Shown: in pieces, positions 1 through 9,515 of the stretch
Layout: each line of letters begins with the position of its first letter
Position numbering within the stretch: the stretch's first letter is position 1
Assembly (NCBI RefSeq): GCF_003258315.1
Contig: NZ_CP030032.1
Coordinates: forward strand, 286,001 to 350,000
From: Bradymonas sediminis
GTDB taxonomy: Bacteria; Myxococcota_A; Bradymonadia; Bradymonadales; Bradymonadaceae
DNA: 64,000 nucleotides
Direction: 5' to 3'
Program-made: the position numbers and the translations under genes
The notes under the pieces: model-generated
Told to the model about the DNA's origin: nothing
The model's database searches: none
The model's input: only the letters and a program-made list of their open reading frames with translations

Positions 1-506
1 TCACCGGTCGCATCGAGACCGGTATTGTGAAGGTCGGCGAAGAAGTCGAGATCGTTGGTCTCACCGAAAAGCCCACCAAGACCACCGTCACCGGTGTCGA
101 GATGTTCCGCAAATTGCTCGACTCGGGTCGTGCAGGCGAGAACGTTGGCTGCCTGATTCGTGGCATCAAGAAAGAAGACGTCGAGCGCGGCCAGGTTCTG
201 GCCAAGCCCGGCTCGATCACCCCGCACACCAAGTTCGAGGGTGAGGTCTATATCCTCAAGAAAGAAGAGGGTGGTCGTCACACGCCGTTCTTCGACGGAT
301 ATCGCCCGCAGTTCTACTTCCGTACAACGGATATCACGGGTACCGTGCATCTTCCGGAAGGATCCGAGATGGTTATGCCTGGCGACCGCGTCACGGTTAC
401 CGGCGAACTGATTAACCCCATCGCCATGAGCGAAGGTCTTCGCTTCGCTATCCGCGAAGGTGGACGTACGGTCGGCGCCGGTGTGGTCACCAAGATCATC
501 GAGTAA
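1..506 (+). CDS. tuf: Elongation factor Tu, C-terminal part (5' end outside window)
   Basis: C-terminal 167 residues of EF-Tu, the GTPase that brings aminoacyl-tRNA to the ribosomal A site. The gene enters from upstream and is in phase from base 3. The visible part starts at TGRIETG in domain II and ends with the usual domain III tail [10 protein letters not shown] before a TAA. Its place directly before rpsJ is the normal end of the str operon, so rpsL, rpsG and fusA probably lie just upstream. Identity is certain; only the N-terminal G domain is missing from view. Confidence 0.97.
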   Translation, partial: TGRIETGIVKVGEEVEIVGLTEKPTKTTVTGVEMFRKLLDSGRAGENVGCLIRGIKKEDVERGQVLAKPGSITPHTKFEGEVYILKKEEGGRHTPFFDGYRPQFYFRTTDITGTVHLPEGSEMVMPGDRVTVTGELINPIAMSEGLRFAIREGGRTVGAGVVTKIIE

Positions 507-516
507 GTTGAAATGA

Positions 517-555
517 GGGGTCTGCGGAGGTCAACATACGGCGCCCGCAGGCCCC
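517..555 (+). other. Hairpin after tuf
   Basis: Bases 517-527 pair with 545-555 (11 bp including one G-U pair) around a 17-base loop. It lies 10 bases after the tuf stop. No T-run follows, so it may mark an mRNA processing or 3'-end stabilising structure rather than a classical terminator. Confidence 0.5.
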
Positions 556-567
556 AAATATTGGAAA

Positions 568-610
568 CAAGGGTTCTTTTTAGATCACTCTTGATCTGAA
601 GAAACCCTTG
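568..610 (+). other. Long hairpin in the tuf-rpsJ spacer
   Basis: Bases 568-575 pair with 603-610 and 577-587 with 592-602, giving 19 pairs (two G-U) with one bulged C at 576 and a CTCT loop. No T-run follows on either side. It could be a leader structure of the S10 cluster or a Rho-assisted or processed 3' end of tuf. Confidence 0.5.
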
Positions 611-765
611 CTGTAGGGTCCGCGCTCCTACCGGGACACGGTTGGATTGATTGAGACCGTCGCATGCTCCTTTCGCAATGTTTTATTGCCGCGTCGGGAA
701 GCAGTTTCGCTTCGAGTATATGTTCATATCTGCGCAGTTCGGCTGACGTAGGATCAGGGTATTTC

Positions 766-1074
766 ATGGCAAACGATAAAATTCGCATCAAGCTTAAAGC
801 GTACGATCACACGCTTCTCGACGCATCGACTGCAGATATTGTCGATACCGCGAAGCGCACTGGAGCTCGGGTAGCCGGGCCGATTCCTTTGCCCACGCGC
901 ATCAAGCGTTGGACGGTCCTTCGTAGTCCGTTCATCGACAAGAAGTCGCGCGAGCAATTCGAAATGCGTACGCACAAACGTCTACTTGATATTCACGACT
1001 CGACCCCTGCTACGCTGGAGGCGCTTGGTCGTCTTAGCCTGGCCGCGGGCGTTGAGATTGAAATCAAGACCTGA
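766..1074 (+). CDS. rpsJ: 30S ribosomal protein S10
   Basis: S10, 102 residues, a 30S head protein that also acts as NusE in transcription antitermination. The start is the ATG before [15 protein letters not shown]. An in-frame ATG at 664 would add 34 residues with no counterpart in the family, so it is not used. It opens the S10 cluster 259 bases after tuf. The gene after it should be rplC, but the next coding sequence is rplD, 111 bases on. Confidence 0.97.
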   Translation: MANDKIRIKLKAYDHTLLDASTADIVDTAKRTGARVAGPIPLPTRIKRWTVLRSPFIDKKSREQFEMRTHKRLLDIHDSTPATLEALGRLSLAAGVEIEIKT

Positions 1075-1185
1075 TCTGACGCTGTGTAGCCGGCGGGCAT
1101 TGGGCCTTCCGGGTGCCGTTCAGGTCAATTCACCTCACTCTTTCGCGCGGCTGAGCCTTAGTCAGGTCGGCGCAGGAGTTTCAAG

Positions 1186-1836
1186 ATGAAGATTAACGTT
1201 GTTGATCAAAAAAACGAAAAAGTCGGAGAGGTAACCCTCGACGACGCCATTTTCGCTGCCCCGGTGCGCAAGCATCTCTTTTGGGAAGTGGTGAACTGGC
1301 AGCGTGCTCGCCGTCGTGCGGGTACGCAGAAAGTTAAGACGCGCGCCGAAGTTAGTGGCGGCGGCAAGAAGCCCTGGCGCCAGAAAGGAACCGGTCGTGC
1401 CCGTCAGGGTACCATCCGCGCTCCTCACTGGGTCGGTGGTGGCGTCGTCCACGGTCCGTCTCCCCGCGATTTCAGCTTCTCGATGCCGAAGAAAAAGCGC
1501 AAAGCCGCTTTGCGTTCGGTTTTGAGCCTTAAGGCACGTGACGGCAAGTTGATTGTCGTCGACGACCTGACTTTTGCTGAGACCAAAACGAAATTCGCCA
1601 TCGGCGTTCTCAATGCACTCCAGGCGCCCAGCGCGCTTCTAGTCGATGCGACGAGCCGCGATGAGAAGACCCAGACGGTCGTGCACAACGAGTCGCTTCG
1701 ACTCTCCGTGCGCAACCTCAAGGACGCGAAATACCTCGCCTCCGAGGGCCTCAACGTCGAAGACGTTCTGCGCTTCGATACTCTCGTAATTAGCCAGACG
1801 GCGCTTGACCAAATTCATGAGGTACTTAAGCGATGA
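1186..1836 (+). CDS. rplD: 50S ribosomal protein L4
   Basis: L4, 216 residues, a 23S-binding protein that reaches the exit tunnel with its basic loop. The loop motif [14 protein letters not shown] (around residues 62-75) is clear. In E. coli L4 also represses its own operon, but whether it does so here cannot be seen. An AGGAG ribosome-binding site sits before the ATG. The stop overlaps the rplW start by four bases (ATGA), so the two are translationally coupled. L3 is missing upstream. Confidence 0.97.
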   Translation: MKINVVDQKNEKVGEVTLDDAIFAAPVRKHLFWEVVNWQRARRRAGTQKVKTRAEVSGGGKKPWRQKGTGRARQGTIRAPHWVGGGVVHGPSPRDFSFSMPKKKRKAALRSVLSLKARDGKLIVVDDLTFAETKTKFAIGVLNALQAPSALLVDATSRDEKTQTVVHNESLRLSVRNLKDAKYLASEGLNVEDVLRFDTLVISQTALDQIHEVLKR

Positions 1837-2150
1837 CTACTCCATACCAGATCATCCTTCGTCCTGTGATGACAGAAAAGAGCACCGCGCTCTCCGAGCT
1901 GGAGAACCAGGTGACCTTCCGGGTGAAGGAAGACGCTACGAAGCCTCAGATCAAAAAGGCCGTTGAGAAACTCTTCGGCGTTAAGGTCGTGCGCGTGAAC
2001 ACGATGAATGCTTCCGGCAAACCCAAACGGGTTGGCTACTCAATGGGCCGACGCTCCTTCTACAAGAAGGCCATCGTCAAGCTCGCTGAAGGTGAGGCCA
2101 TCGATTTCTACGCGCTCGAGCAGCCTGGCGAAGAGCACGGCGAAGTCTGA
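1833..2150 (+). CDS. rplW: 50S ribosomal protein L23
   Basis: L23, 105 residues, located at the exit of the peptide tunnel, where it docks trigger factor and SRP. The N-terminal [11 protein letters not shown] and the [18 protein letters not shown] segment are typical. It starts inside the rplD stop and is followed by rplB after 70 bases. Length is normal, with a slightly longer acidic tail ([10 protein letters not shown]). Confidence 0.96.
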   Translation: MTTPYQIILRPVMTEKSTALSELENQVTFRVKEDATKPQIKKAVEKLFGVKVVRVNTMNASGKPKRVGYSMGRRSFYKKAIVKLAEGEAIDFYALEQPGEEHGEV

Positions 2151-2220
2151 GCGACATCGAATTGACTTAGAACTCCTCGGGGTTTCCAACGGGAACACCT
2201 CGCGATGAGGGAGAAGCAAA

Positions 2221-3057
2221 ATGGGTACAACACAATTTAATCCGACAGTGCCGGGTCGCCGCTTTGCGCGACTGGCAGACTTTGCAGAGGTGACGAAAGG
2301 CACCCCTGAGAAGTCGTTGACCACGGCGACCAAACGCAGTGGTGGACGTAATAATAAAGGACGCATCACGATGCGTCACCGCGGTGGCGGACACAAGCAA
2401 CGCTACCGTAAGATCGACTTCAAGCGTAATAAGCTGGGCGTGCCGGCCAAAGTTGCCGGGATCGAGTACGATCCGAACCGCACCGCTTATATCGCGCTTC
2501 TGCACTACGCTGACGGCGAGAAGGCTTATATCCTCGCGCCTCAGAAACTGCAGGTCGGCGACGAAGTCGTCTCGAGCAAGTCAGCAGATATCACGCCGGG
2601 CAACTCGCTTAAAATTAAGCATATGCCGGTTGGTACGGTCTTGCACAATATCGAATTGAAGCCAGGCAAGGGCGGGCAGATTGCTCGTTCCGCAGGCTGC
2701 TGGGCGCAGTTGATGGCGAAAGAGGGTAAATATGCTCTTCTTCGTCTTCCCTCCGGCGAGATTCGTCGAGTGCTGCAAGACTGCCGCGCAACCGTTGGAT
2801 CGGTCAGCAACCGCGAGCACGAAGGTGTTTCGTTGGGTAAGGCCGGTCGTTCACGCTGGATGGGACGTCGTCCCAGCGTTCGTGGTACCGCCATGAACCC
2901 GGTCGATCATCCGCATGGTGGTGGTGAGGGGCGTAAAGCCGCTGGTCGTCACCCGGTTACGCCCTGGGGACAGCAGACCAAAGGTCTCAGAACCCGCAGT
3001 AATAAGCGCACCGACAAATTCATTCAGACTCGCCGAAAGGTCAAGAAAAAGCGTTGA
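2221..3057 (+). CDS. rplB: 50S ribosomal protein L2
   Basis: L2, 278 residues, needed for subunit joining and peptidyl transfer. The C-terminal peptidyl-transferase loop [13 protein letters not shown], with the conserved histidine, is present near residues 225-237. The N-terminal RNA-binding part has the usual [10 protein letters not shown] and [12 protein letters not shown] motifs. A GGGAG ribosome-binding site precedes the ATG. Full length, no anomalies. Confidence 0.98.
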   Translation: MGTTQFNPTVPGRRFARLADFAEVTKGTPEKSLTTATKRSGGRNNKGRITMRHRGGGHKQRYRKIDFKRNKLGVPAKVAGIEYDPNRTAYIALLHYADGEKAYILAPQKLQVGDEVVSSKSADITPGNSLKIKHMPVGTVLHNIELKPGKGGQIARSAGCWAQLMAKEGKYALLRLPSGEIRRVLQDCRATVGSVSNREHEGVSLGKAGRSRWMGRRPSVRGTAMNPVDHPHGGGEGRKAAGRHPVTPWGQQTKGLRTRSNKRTDKFIQTRRKVKKKR

Positions 3058-3105
3058 GTCTGGGGCGGCCCCTCGGGGCCGCACTAGCCATCGAAGGAGA
3101 GAATA

Positions 3106-3390
3106 TTGCCACGTTCAATTAAAAAGGGTCCGTTCGTTGACGCCGGTCTTCGCAAGAAGGTAACCCGGGCTAAAGATGCCGGTGACCGTCGCGCTCTTAA
3201 AACCTGGAGCCGCCGTTCGATGGTCGTGCCTGAGTTCCTCGGGATGACCTTCGCGGTTCATAACGGTAAAGATTTTGTTCCGGTGTTCGTCACCGAGAAT
3301 ATGATCGGACATAAGCTCGGAGAGTTCGCGCCGACACGCACCTATTATGGTCATGTCGTCGAGACGAAAGGAAAGCTGCGCGGTCGATGA
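3106..3390 (+). CDS. rpsS: 30S ribosomal protein S19
   Basis: S19, 94 residues, binds 16S rRNA in the 30S head with S13. Start is a TTG at 3106 with a strong AAGGAGA site at 3094-3100; no ATG lies nearby in frame. [11 protein letters not shown] and KLGEFAPTR are family signatures. Follows rplB by 48 bases that include a short GC hairpin (GGCCCCTC/GGGGCC type). Confidence 0.97.
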   Translation: MPRSIKKGPFVDAGLRKKVTRAKDAGDRRALKTWSRRSMVVPEFLGMTFAVHNGKDFVPVFVTENMIGHKLGEFAPTRTYYGHVVETKGKLRGR

Positions 3391-3483
3391 TTTCGATCGC
3401 TTAGGCTCTCGGATGCAAGTCGGGCGCGCCAGAGAATGGTCTTCGCCAGTCACGATATTGAATTTAGAGTTTGAGATAGAGCC

Positions 3484-3849
3484 ATGGGTAAAAATAATTT
3501 AGGATGCCGGGCCAATAGAGCCTCGGCCCGCAACGTGCGCATCTCGGCGAAAAAGGCGCGCCCAGTCATTGACTTGGTTCGCTCCAAGCCGATTATGGAA
3601 GCGCTTGATATTCTGCAGTTCACGCCGCGCAAAGCTGCGCCGGTGATCGCGAAAGTGATCGAGTCGGCCATGCACAACGTGGAGCAGAGCGAGGAGCTTG
3701 ATTGGGACGTTGACGATCTGATCGTCGCCCAAGCATTTGTCGACGAGGGTCCGACGTTGCGCCGCTTTAAGCCGCGCGCACAGGGTCGCGCCACGCGCAT
3801 CAATAAACGTAGTAGTCATATCACCGTGGTGCTCGAGCTGCCGCGCTAA
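3484..3849 (+). CDS. rplV: 50S ribosomal protein L22
   Basis: L22, 121 residues, whose beta hairpin lines the exit tunnel. The segment VRISAKKARPVIDLVR and the C-terminal hairpin FKPRAQGRATRINKRSSHI are diagnostic. A 93-base spacer separates it from rpsS, longer than usual in this operon. The N-terminus carries a short extra segment (MGKNNLGCRANRAS) before the conserved core. Confidence 0.96.
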   Translation: MGKNNLGCRANRASARNVRISAKKARPVIDLVRSKPIMEALDILQFTPRKAAPVIAKVIESAMHNVEQSEELDWDVDDLIVAQAFVDEGPTLRRFKPRAQGRATRINKRSSHITVVLELPR

Positions 3850-3867
3850 GTCTTCCAGGAGATCGTT

Positions 3868-4509
3868 TTGGGTCAGAAAGTTAATCCAGTAGGATTTCGC
3901 CTCGGCATTATTCGCCCGTGGGCGTCGAAATGGTACGCGGAAAAGAATTACGCGGAATGGTTGCACGAGGATATCCGAATTCGGACCTACCTCGAGGACC
4001 GCTTCAAACACACCGGTATCAGCAAGATCGATATCGAGCGTATGGCGACGACCGTTTTGGTCACGATCCACACCGCCAAGCCCGGCATTTTGATCGGCAA
4101 GCGCGGCAGCGGCATCGACGGCCTGCGTGAAGAGATCGACCGCCTCACGGCGTCGGACGTTCGCGTCAACATTCAGGAAGTTCGCAAGGCCGAACTCGAC
4201 GCCAAATTGGTCGCCGAGGGAATCGCCACGCAGCTGGAGCGCCGGGTTTCGTTCCGTCGCGCCATGAAGAAAGCTGTCCAGACCTCGATGAAGTTCGGCG
4301 CTCAGGGCATCCGTATCAACTGCGCCGGTCGCCTCGGTGGCGCCGACATGGGTCGCCGCGAGTGGTACCTGGAAGGTCGCGTTCCGCTGCACACCCTGCG
4401 TGCTGATATCGATTACGGAGTCGCGGAAGCCGCGACCACCTACGGTATCATTGGTATCAAGGTATGGATCTTCAAAGGTGAAGTCCTCGACACCGATTCA
4501 AGACTATAA
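3868..4509 (+). CDS. rpsC: 30S ribosomal protein S3
   Basis: S3, 213 residues, part of the mRNA entry helicase site. Begins at a TTG at 3868 after AGGAG, giving the canonical [13 protein letters not shown] start. The KH domain motif [14 protein letters not shown] is present near residues 73-86, followed by the C-terminal S3 domain. Lies 18 bases after rplV. Confidence 0.97.
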   Translation: MGQKVNPVGFRLGIIRPWASKWYAEKNYAEWLHEDIRIRTYLEDRFKHTGISKIDIERMATTVLVTIHTAKPGILIGKRGSGIDGLREEIDRLTASDVRVNIQEVRKAELDAKLVAEGIATQLERRVSFRRAMKKAVQTSMKFGAQGIRINCAGRLGGADMGRREWYLEGRVPLHTLRADIDYGVAEAATTYGIIGIKVWIFKGEVLDTDSRL

Positions 4510-4556
4510 TTGATTAGGCGCTCGCCCCTGCGGGCGCCTTGAATAGGAGTATATAA

Positions 4557-4973
4557 ATGCTGAGTCCCAAGAGAGTAAAATGGCGTAAATGCCAGAAGGG
4601 GCGGATGCGCGGTAAGGCTCAACGTGGTAGCGATATCTCGTTCGGTAAGTACGCGTTGGTCGCGATTGATCCCCATCGGATCACCGCGCGCCAGATTGAA
4701 GCGGCCCGTATCGCCATGAACCGCTACATTCGGCGTCAGGGTAAAATCTGGATCCGTATCTTCCCGCACAAGCCGATCACCAAGAAGCCGGCCGAGACCC
4801 GAATGGGTAAAGGTAAAGGCTCGGTCGAGCAGTGGGTTGCCGTGGTTAAGCCTGGCCGTGTGTTGTTTGAGATGGACGGTGTTCCGGAAAATGTGGCTCG
4901 TGAGGCGCTCCGTCTCGCTTCCCACAAGCTTCCCGTGAAAACCAAATTTATGGTTCGAGGAGCCACGCTATGA
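4557..4973 (+). CDS. rplP: 50S ribosomal protein L16
   Basis: L16, 138 residues, near the A site and tRNA elbow. [19 protein letters not shown] and [20 protein letters not shown] are diagnostic. The stop overlaps the rpmC start (ATGA). The spacer before it holds a short GC hairpin at about 4520-4541. Confidence 0.97.
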   Translation: MLSPKRVKWRKCQKGRMRGKAQRGSDISFGKYALVAIDPHRITARQIEAARIAMNRYIRRQGKIWIRIFPHKPITKKPAETRMGKGKGSVEQWVAVVKPGRVLFEMDGVPENVAREALRLASHKLPVKTKFMVRGATL

Positions 4974-5167
4974 AACCTTCTGAACTTCGAGAGAAAACGC
5001 AGGAAGAACTGCTCGAGTTGGAGAACCAGGTCCGCGATGAACTGTTTCGTCTTCGGATGAAGCACTTCACCGGTCAGCTCCAGAATGTCGCGCATATCCG
5101 AGCCTGCAAACGCAATGTCGCACGCATCAAGACGGTTCGTCGCGAACTGTCGCTGGCTCAGGGCTAA
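4970..5167 (+). CDS. rpmC: 50S ribosomal protein L29
   Basis: L29, 65 residues, a two-helix protein at the tunnel exit. The helical N-terminus [18 protein letters not shown] and the [11 protein letters not shown] segment match the family. Translationally coupled to rplP through a four-base overlap. A 164-base gap follows before rpsQ. Confidence 0.95.
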   Translation: MKPSELREKTQEELLELENQVRDELFRLRMKHFTGQLQNVAHIRACKRNVARIKTVRRELSLAQG

Positions 5168-5331
5168 GTATTTCGCGCCCAGGTCTTCGGGCATGCTACC
5201 GATAGACCTCGCATGATAAGTCCGCTGAAAAAGATGCTTTATAATATACGCATGATTTAGGGATGCAGGCTGGCCCGGCGTTGGAAAGATATCCAACCCG
5301 GGCCGCCCGGCACCCACCCAGGAGAGGATCT

Positions 5332-5631
5332 ATGGCCGAAGAAAATCAAGAGCCGCAGGCAACGGCAACGACAGAGCGGGGCCGTAAAAAGACCCGCGTT
5401 GGCGAAGTTGTCAGCGACAAGATGGATAAGACCATCGTCGTGGCGGTTACCCGTCAGTTTATGCATCCGAAATATCGCAAGTTTGTCCGTCGGCAAAAGC
5501 GCTACCAGGTTCACGATCCCGCGAACGAGTGTCGTCCCGGAGATCGCGTGCTGATCGAGGAGACGCGTCCGCTCTCCAAGAACAAGCGCTGGAAGCTTAA
5601 AGAAATTATTGAGAAAGCTCCCGTGATCTGA
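5332..5631 (+). CDS. rpsQ: 30S ribosomal protein S17
   Basis: S17, 99 residues, a primary 16S-binding OB-fold protein. The ATG at 5332 follows a GGAGAGG site; an in-frame ATG at 5263 would add 23 unlike residues. The N-terminus [18 protein letters not shown] is an acidic and polar extension of about 18 residues before the conserved [18 protein letters not shown] core. Confidence 0.96.
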   Translation: MAEENQEPQATATTERGRKKTRVGEVVSDKMDKTIVVAVTRQFMHPKYRKFVRRQKRYQVHDPANECRPGDRVLIEETRPLSKNKRWKLKEIIEKAPVI

Positions 5632-5650
5632 CGGGACCGCGAGGTCTATC

Positions 5651-6019
5651 ATGATTCAAATGCAAACCAGATTGTCGGTGGCCGACAACTCGGGCGCCAA
5701 GAAAGTTCAGTGCATCAAAGTACTGGGCGGATCGAAACGGCGCTACGCATCGATCGGTGACGTTATCATCGTGTCGGTTAAAGAGTCGCTGCCCAATTCG
5801 AAAGTCCGCAAAGGCGATGTCCAGCGCGCGGTGGTTGTCCGCACGAAAAAGGAAATCACCCGCGAGGACGGTACCTATATTCGCTTCGATGAGAACGCTG
5901 CCGTGTTGATCGACAAGATCGGACAGCCGCTGGGAACCCGTATTTTCGGACCCGTCGCGCGTGAGCTTCGAGGCCGTAACTACATGAAGATCGTCAGCCT
6001 GGCACCGGAAGTTCTTTAA
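5651..6019 (+). CDS. rplN: 50S ribosomal protein L14
   Basis: L14, 122 residues, at the subunit interface. [18 protein letters not shown] and the C-terminal [14 protein letters not shown] are typical. Lies 19 bases after rpsQ and shares its transcript. Confidence 0.97.
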   Translation: MIQMQTRLSVADNSGAKKVQCIKVLGGSKRRYASIGDVIIVSVKESLPNSKVRKGDVQRAVVVRTKKEITREDGTYIRFDENAAVLIDKIGQPLGTRIFGPVARELRGRNYMKIVSLAPEVL

Positions 6020-6073
6020 ACTTCAGCCGGCCGAACGGTCGAGATTGAGCAATTTCACCTCGGGAGCACAGAG

Positions 6074-6469
6074 ATGCACGTTAAGAAAAAAGATAATGTT
6101 ATCCTCATTTGTGGCAAAGATCGCGGACTCCGCGGCGAAGTGCTGCAGGTCGATCCCGTCAAGGGACGGGTGAAGGTTGCGCGGCGTCAGATGATGAAAA
6201 AGCACCGCAAACCCAACCCTCTTACGGGCGAGTCGGGATCGCGCGTCGAAGTTGAAGGCTGGATTGATGCCTCCAACGTTGCCCTGTATAGCGAAAAGCG
6301 CCAGGGCCCGGTCCGCACGGGCAAGAAATTCGTTGGACAGGGAAATAACCTGTTCGATACGAAAGCTGAAGCGGTCGAAAGCTTCGGTAAAGAGGTCCCC
6401 GCGCGGATCCAGAAAGTGCGCGTCGCCAAACAAACCGGCGAAGTGTTCGACGAAATTAAAGACGCATAA
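6074..6469 (+). CDS. rplX: 50S ribosomal protein L24
   Basis: L24, 131 residues, an assembly initiator with a KOW fold. The KOW motif is seen in KKKDNVILICGKDRGLRGEVLQV. The protein is roughly 25 residues longer than many bacterial L24 proteins; the extra part is the C-terminal KEVPARIQKVRVAKQTGEVF region. A 174-base spacer follows before rplE. Confidence 0.95.
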   Translation: MHVKKKDNVILICGKDRGLRGEVLQVDPVKGRVKVARRQMMKKHRKPNPLTGESGSRVEVEGWIDASNVALYSEKRQGPVRTGKKFVGQGNNLFDTKAEAVESFGKEVPARIQKVRVAKQTGEVFDEIKDA

Positions 6470-6526
6470 TTAGTTCATTCGGAGCATGCCTGGCTCACTT
6501 GACTCTTGAGTTCGGGTCAGCTAGGT

Positions 6527-6567
6527 AAGCGCACCCTAGGCGATGGCGCCCGGGGTGTCCGCTTTTT
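6527..6567 (+). terminator. Possible attenuator-like hairpin before rplE
   Basis: Bases 6528-6536 (AGCGCACCC) pair with 6553-6563 with two bulged bases, followed by five T residues at 6563-6567. It lies inside the 174-base rplX-rplE spacer, so it would be an internal attenuator or partial terminator rather than an operon end. The stem is only moderately strong. Confidence 0.3.
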
Positions 6568-6643
6568 AGGGAGCGGTGCCGATTGTTATTTATTGGACCG
6601 CGTGCCGACGGCATAGAAACCTGTCGGTTATGGAGAGTACTAG

Positions 6644-7201
6644 ATGACGTTTTTGCAGGAAAAATACGAAAAGGAAGTCGTTCCATCGTTGATGGAGACA
6701 TTCGGATATACCAACCCGATGACGGTTCCGCGTCTCGAGAAGGTGATCGTGAATATGGGCCTGGGCGCTTCAGCCGTCGAGAACCCCAAAGTGGTCGAGT
6801 CGGCAACCGCCGAGCTCACCCTGATCACTGGTCAGAAGCCGGTCGTCACGCGCGCTCGTCGCGCGATCGCCGGGTTCAAACTGCGTGAAGGAATGCCGAT
6901 CGGCGTCAAGGCGACGCTTCGCGGTATCCGGATGCAGGAATTCCTTGAGCGCTTGATCTACGTGGCCCTTCCGCGCGTTCGTGACTTCAAAGGCATTAGC
7001 CCGAAGTCCTTCGACGGACATGGCAACTACACGGTCGGTGTGACCGAGCAGATCATCTTTCCGGAGATCAGCTACGATAAGATCGACAAGGTTCGCGGCA
7101 TGAGCATCACCGTCGTGACCACCGCCGTTAATGATGACGAGGCCCGTGAATTGCTGTCGAAGCTCGGCATGCCGTTCCAAAAGCCTGACTCTAATCAATA
7201 A
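6644..7201 (+). CDS. rplE: 50S ribosomal protein L5
   Basis: L5, 185 residues, a 5S rRNA-binding protein of the central protuberance. [13 protein letters not shown], the [10 protein letters not shown] segment and [19 protein letters not shown] are diagnostic. Ten bases separate it from rpsN. Confidence 0.97.
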   Translation: MTFLQEKYEKEVVPSLMETFGYTNPMTVPRLEKVIVNMGLGASAVENPKVVESATAELTLITGQKPVVTRARRAIAGFKLREGMPIGVKATLRGIRMQEFLERLIYVALPRVRDFKGISPKSFDGHGNYTVGVTEQIIFPEISYDKIDKVRGMSITVVTTAVNDDEARELLSKLGMPFQKPDSNQ

Positions 7202-7210
7202 GGAGACGCT

Positions 7211-7396
7211 TTGGCACGTAAAGCGCTTGTAGAAAAATCGAAGAAGAAAGCTAAATTTAAGGTTCGTGAGTACAATCGCTGCCCGCTTTGCGGACGTAGT
7301 CGGGCGTATTTGCGTAAATTCGATATGTGCCGGATTTGCTTCCGTTTGCGCGCGCTTAATGGGGAGATCCCAGGCGTCGTGAAAGCAAGCTGGTAA
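7211..7396 (+). CDS. rpsN: 30S ribosomal protein S14, zinc-binding (type Z)
   Basis: S14 of the short zinc-binding type, 61 residues. The zinc ribbon is formed by C24, C27, C40 and C43 (NRCPLCGR and DMCRICFR). It starts at a TTG at 7211 with AAGGAGA just before. The long zinc-free S14 form is not seen here; the cell may carry one elsewhere for zinc limitation. Confidence 0.96.
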   Translation: MARKALVEKSKKKAKFKVREYNRCPLCGRSRAYLRKFDMCRICFRLRALNGEIPGVVKASW

Positions 7397-7512
7397 TTTT
7401 GATTGCTAACCGTGTATCGCCTGGCGAGTACACGTAAAAATCGAGACAGGCTCTAGGAACTCGCGCCGATTGGGCGCGAGCTTCGAGAACCATCTCGAAG
7501 GAGACTTGGCAT

Positions 7513-7914
7513 ATGGCCAACACAAATGATCCGATTTCAGACTTTCTGACGCGGATTCGCAACGCACAGATCGCTCATCACTCCAAGGTCGTCATGCCCG
7601 GCAGCAAAATGCGTCTGGGGATGGCTCAGATTCTTCAGCGCGCCGGTTATGTCGCTACGGCAGAGTTCCGTAACGAAGGACCCCAGGGTGTTGTTGAACT
7701 TGAACTTCGCTACGACGACGCGGACGAGCCGATGATCACCTCGCTTACGCGAGTGAGTCGTCCGTCGCGTCGTGTTTATGTCGGAGTTAGCGAGATTCCG
7801 GACGTCCTTAACGGGCTTGGAATCGCTATTCTGTCGACGTCGAAAGGTTTGCTTACCGACAAAGAGGCCCGCGCGGCCAAGGTCGGCGGCGAAGTTCTTT
7901 GCGAAATTTACTAA
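7513..7914 (+). CDS. rpsH: 30S ribosomal protein S8
   Basis: S8, 133 residues, a primary 16S-binding protein and in E. coli the translational repressor of the spc operon. NDPISDFLTRIRNAQ and the C-terminal STSKGLLTDKEAR match the family. The 116-base leader contains a CTCGCGCC/GGCGCGAG hairpin (about 7463-7483), which could take part in control. Confidence 0.97.
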   Translation: MANTNDPISDFLTRIRNAQIAHHSKVVMPGSKMRLGMAQILQRAGYVATAEFRNEGPQGVVELELRYDDADEPMITSLTRVSRPSRRVYVGVSEIPDVLNGLGIAILSTSKGLLTDKEARAAKVGGEVLCEIY

Positions 7915-7938
7915 TTTTCGCTCCAGGGAGGTTTTAAA

Positions 7939-8478
7939 ATGAGTCGTATTGGAAAGCGTCCAATCGAAATCCCAAGCGGCGTCGAGATCAAAATCGACGG
8001 CAATCGGGTTAACGTGAAAGGCCCCAAGGGTGAGCTGACCCGTCAGGTCTCTGAGTCTGTTAATATTGAGGTAGATGGTTCTGAAGTGCTCGTCACGCGC
8101 CCCGAGGAATCTCGAGTCGCGCGCAGCCACCAGGGTCTGGTTCGTAGCCTCGTTGCGAATATGGTAGAGGGTGTCTCGGCGGGATACGTTCGTGAGCTTG
8201 AGATCGTCGGTGTTGGTTACCGCGTCGATCAGCACGGCCGTTTTCTTCGCTTCGACCTCGGCTTCAGCCACCCGATCTTGTTCGAACTCCCGGAAGGGGT
8301 TGAGGTCGCGATCGACCGTCAGACCAAGATTAAATTGAGCGGCTACGATAAAGAGCTGCTTGGCGAAGTTGCCGCGAAAATCCGCGGACTGCGCCCGCCG
8401 GAGCCTTACAAAGGCAAAGGTATTCGCTATAAGGATGAGCGTATTATTCGCAAAGTCGGTAAGGCCGGCGCAGCATAA
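7939..8478 (+). CDS. rplF: 50S ribosomal protein L6
   Basis: L6, 179 residues, near the sarcin-ricin loop. MSRIGKRPIEIPSGVE and the C-terminal EPYKGKGIRYKDE are diagnostic. GGGAGG site before the ATG. A GC hairpin (GGGCGCGC.../...GCTCGCCC) lies in the 69-base spacer to rplR. Confidence 0.97.
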   Translation: MSRIGKRPIEIPSGVEIKIDGNRVNVKGPKGELTRQVSESVNIEVDGSEVLVTRPEESRVARSHQGLVRSLVANMVEGVSAGYVRELEIVGVGYRVDQHGRFLRFDLGFSHPILFELPEGVEVAIDRQTKIKLSGYDKELLGEVAAKIRGLRPPEPYKGKGIRYKDERIIRKVGKAGAA

Positions 8479-8547
8479 AGATGATGGGTTCGTGGCGGGC
8501 GCGCTTCGGCGGCGCTCGCCCCGGCCTGGACATCGCGGAGAGATAAA

Positions 8548-8913
8548 ATGCTTAAAAAGAATGTTATTAAAAACCGCCGCCAACGGCGCAAACGTACCAT
8601 CCGGAACAACATCCTGGGTACGCCGTCGCGCCCCCGGCTTACGGTCTTTCGCTCCAGCAAGCATATCTATGCCCAGGTCATTGATGACCTGAGCGGACAT
8701 ACCCTGGTTAGCGCGTCTTCGGTTGAGAAGGGTCTGCTTTCCGGAGAGGAGATGAAGAAGATCGAGCAGGCCCGTCACATCGGTAAAGTCTTGGCCCAGC
8801 GGGTCCAAGAGAAAGGAATCGACAAAATCGTATTCGACCGGAACGGCTTCATCTATCACGGACGCATTGCGGCCGTGGCAGAGGGCGCGCGTGAAGGCGG
8901 GTTGAAATTCTAA
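8548..8913 (+). CDS. rplR: 50S ribosomal protein L18
   Basis: L18, 121 residues, binds 5S rRNA. RPRLTVFRSSKHIYAQVIDD and FDRNGFIYHGRIAAVAEGAR are typical. Normal length; 12 bases before rpsE. Confidence 0.97.
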   Translation: MLKKNVIKNRRQRRKRTIRNNILGTPSRPRLTVFRSSKHIYAQVIDDLSGHTLVSASSVEKGLLSGEEMKKIEQARHIGKVLAQRVQEKGIDKIVFDRNGFIYHGRIAAVAEGAREGGLKF

Positions 8914-8925
8914 AAGGGTGTCATT

Positions 8926-9435
8926 GTGGCTTACGGTAGAAAGAAAAGCGACCCAAATTTGGTCGACAACGTCATCAATATTAATCGCGTCTCGAAGGTC
9001 GTCAAAGGCGGCCGTCGATTCAGCTTCGGCGCTCTTGTCGTCGTGGGCGACACCAACGGGAAAGTTGGTGTCGGACACGGAAAGGCAAATGAAGTTCCGG
9101 CAGCAATCACCAAAGGTCAGCAGACCGCGACCAAGAGCATGATCAAGGTACCGGTTGTTGACGGTGCGACGATCCCGTTCACGGTCATCGGAGAGCACGG
9201 CGCAGGACGCGTGATGCTCAAGCCGGCCAGCCCGGGTACCGGTGTTATCGCTGGTGGCGCCGTTCGCGCCATCCTCGAAGCCGCAGGTATCGAGAATATT
9301 TTGACCAAGAGCCTCGGTTCGAATAACCCGCATAACGTGGTGGGTGCGACGATGGATGCACTCTCGCAACTGCGGGACCCGAACGCGTATCGTGCGCGGC
9401 TTGGCCAGGACCCGGTCGACGACCAGGAATCCTGA
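8926..9435 (+). CDS. rpsE: 30S ribosomal protein S5
   Basis: S5, 169 residues, involved in decoding fidelity and mRNA unwinding. GTG start at 8926. [20 protein letters not shown] and [16 protein letters not shown] are diagnostic; the N-terminal dsRNA-binding domain is complete. Confidence 0.97.
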   Translation: MAYGRKKSDPNLVDNVININRVSKVVKGGRRFSFGALVVVGDTNGKVGVGHGKANEVPAAITKGQQTATKSMIKVPVVDGATIPFTVIGEHGAGRVMLKPASPGTGVIAGGAVRAILEAAGIENILTKSLGSNNPHNVVGATMDALSQLRDPNAYRARLGQDPVDDQES

Positions 9436-9515
9436 AAACGGATGATGTGTCGCCAGTAAAATGGCGACACATTGACCCGATTTTATATTATTGAGCAATA
9501 CGAGAGATCATTGCG

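Noticed and set aside
507-765. A tRNA gene between tuf and rpsJ
   Set aside because: The stems there do not make a cloverleaf and there is no TTCRA arm.
1075-1185. A degraded or frameshifted rplC in the rpsJ-rplD gap
   Set aside because: The gap is only 111 bases and shows no L3-like peptide in any frame.
7537-9498. A 653-codon open frame on the minus strand across rpsH, rplF, rplR and rpsE
   Set aside because: It is antiparallel to four certain ribosomal genes, has no recognisable domain and arises from codon bias in GC-rich DNA.
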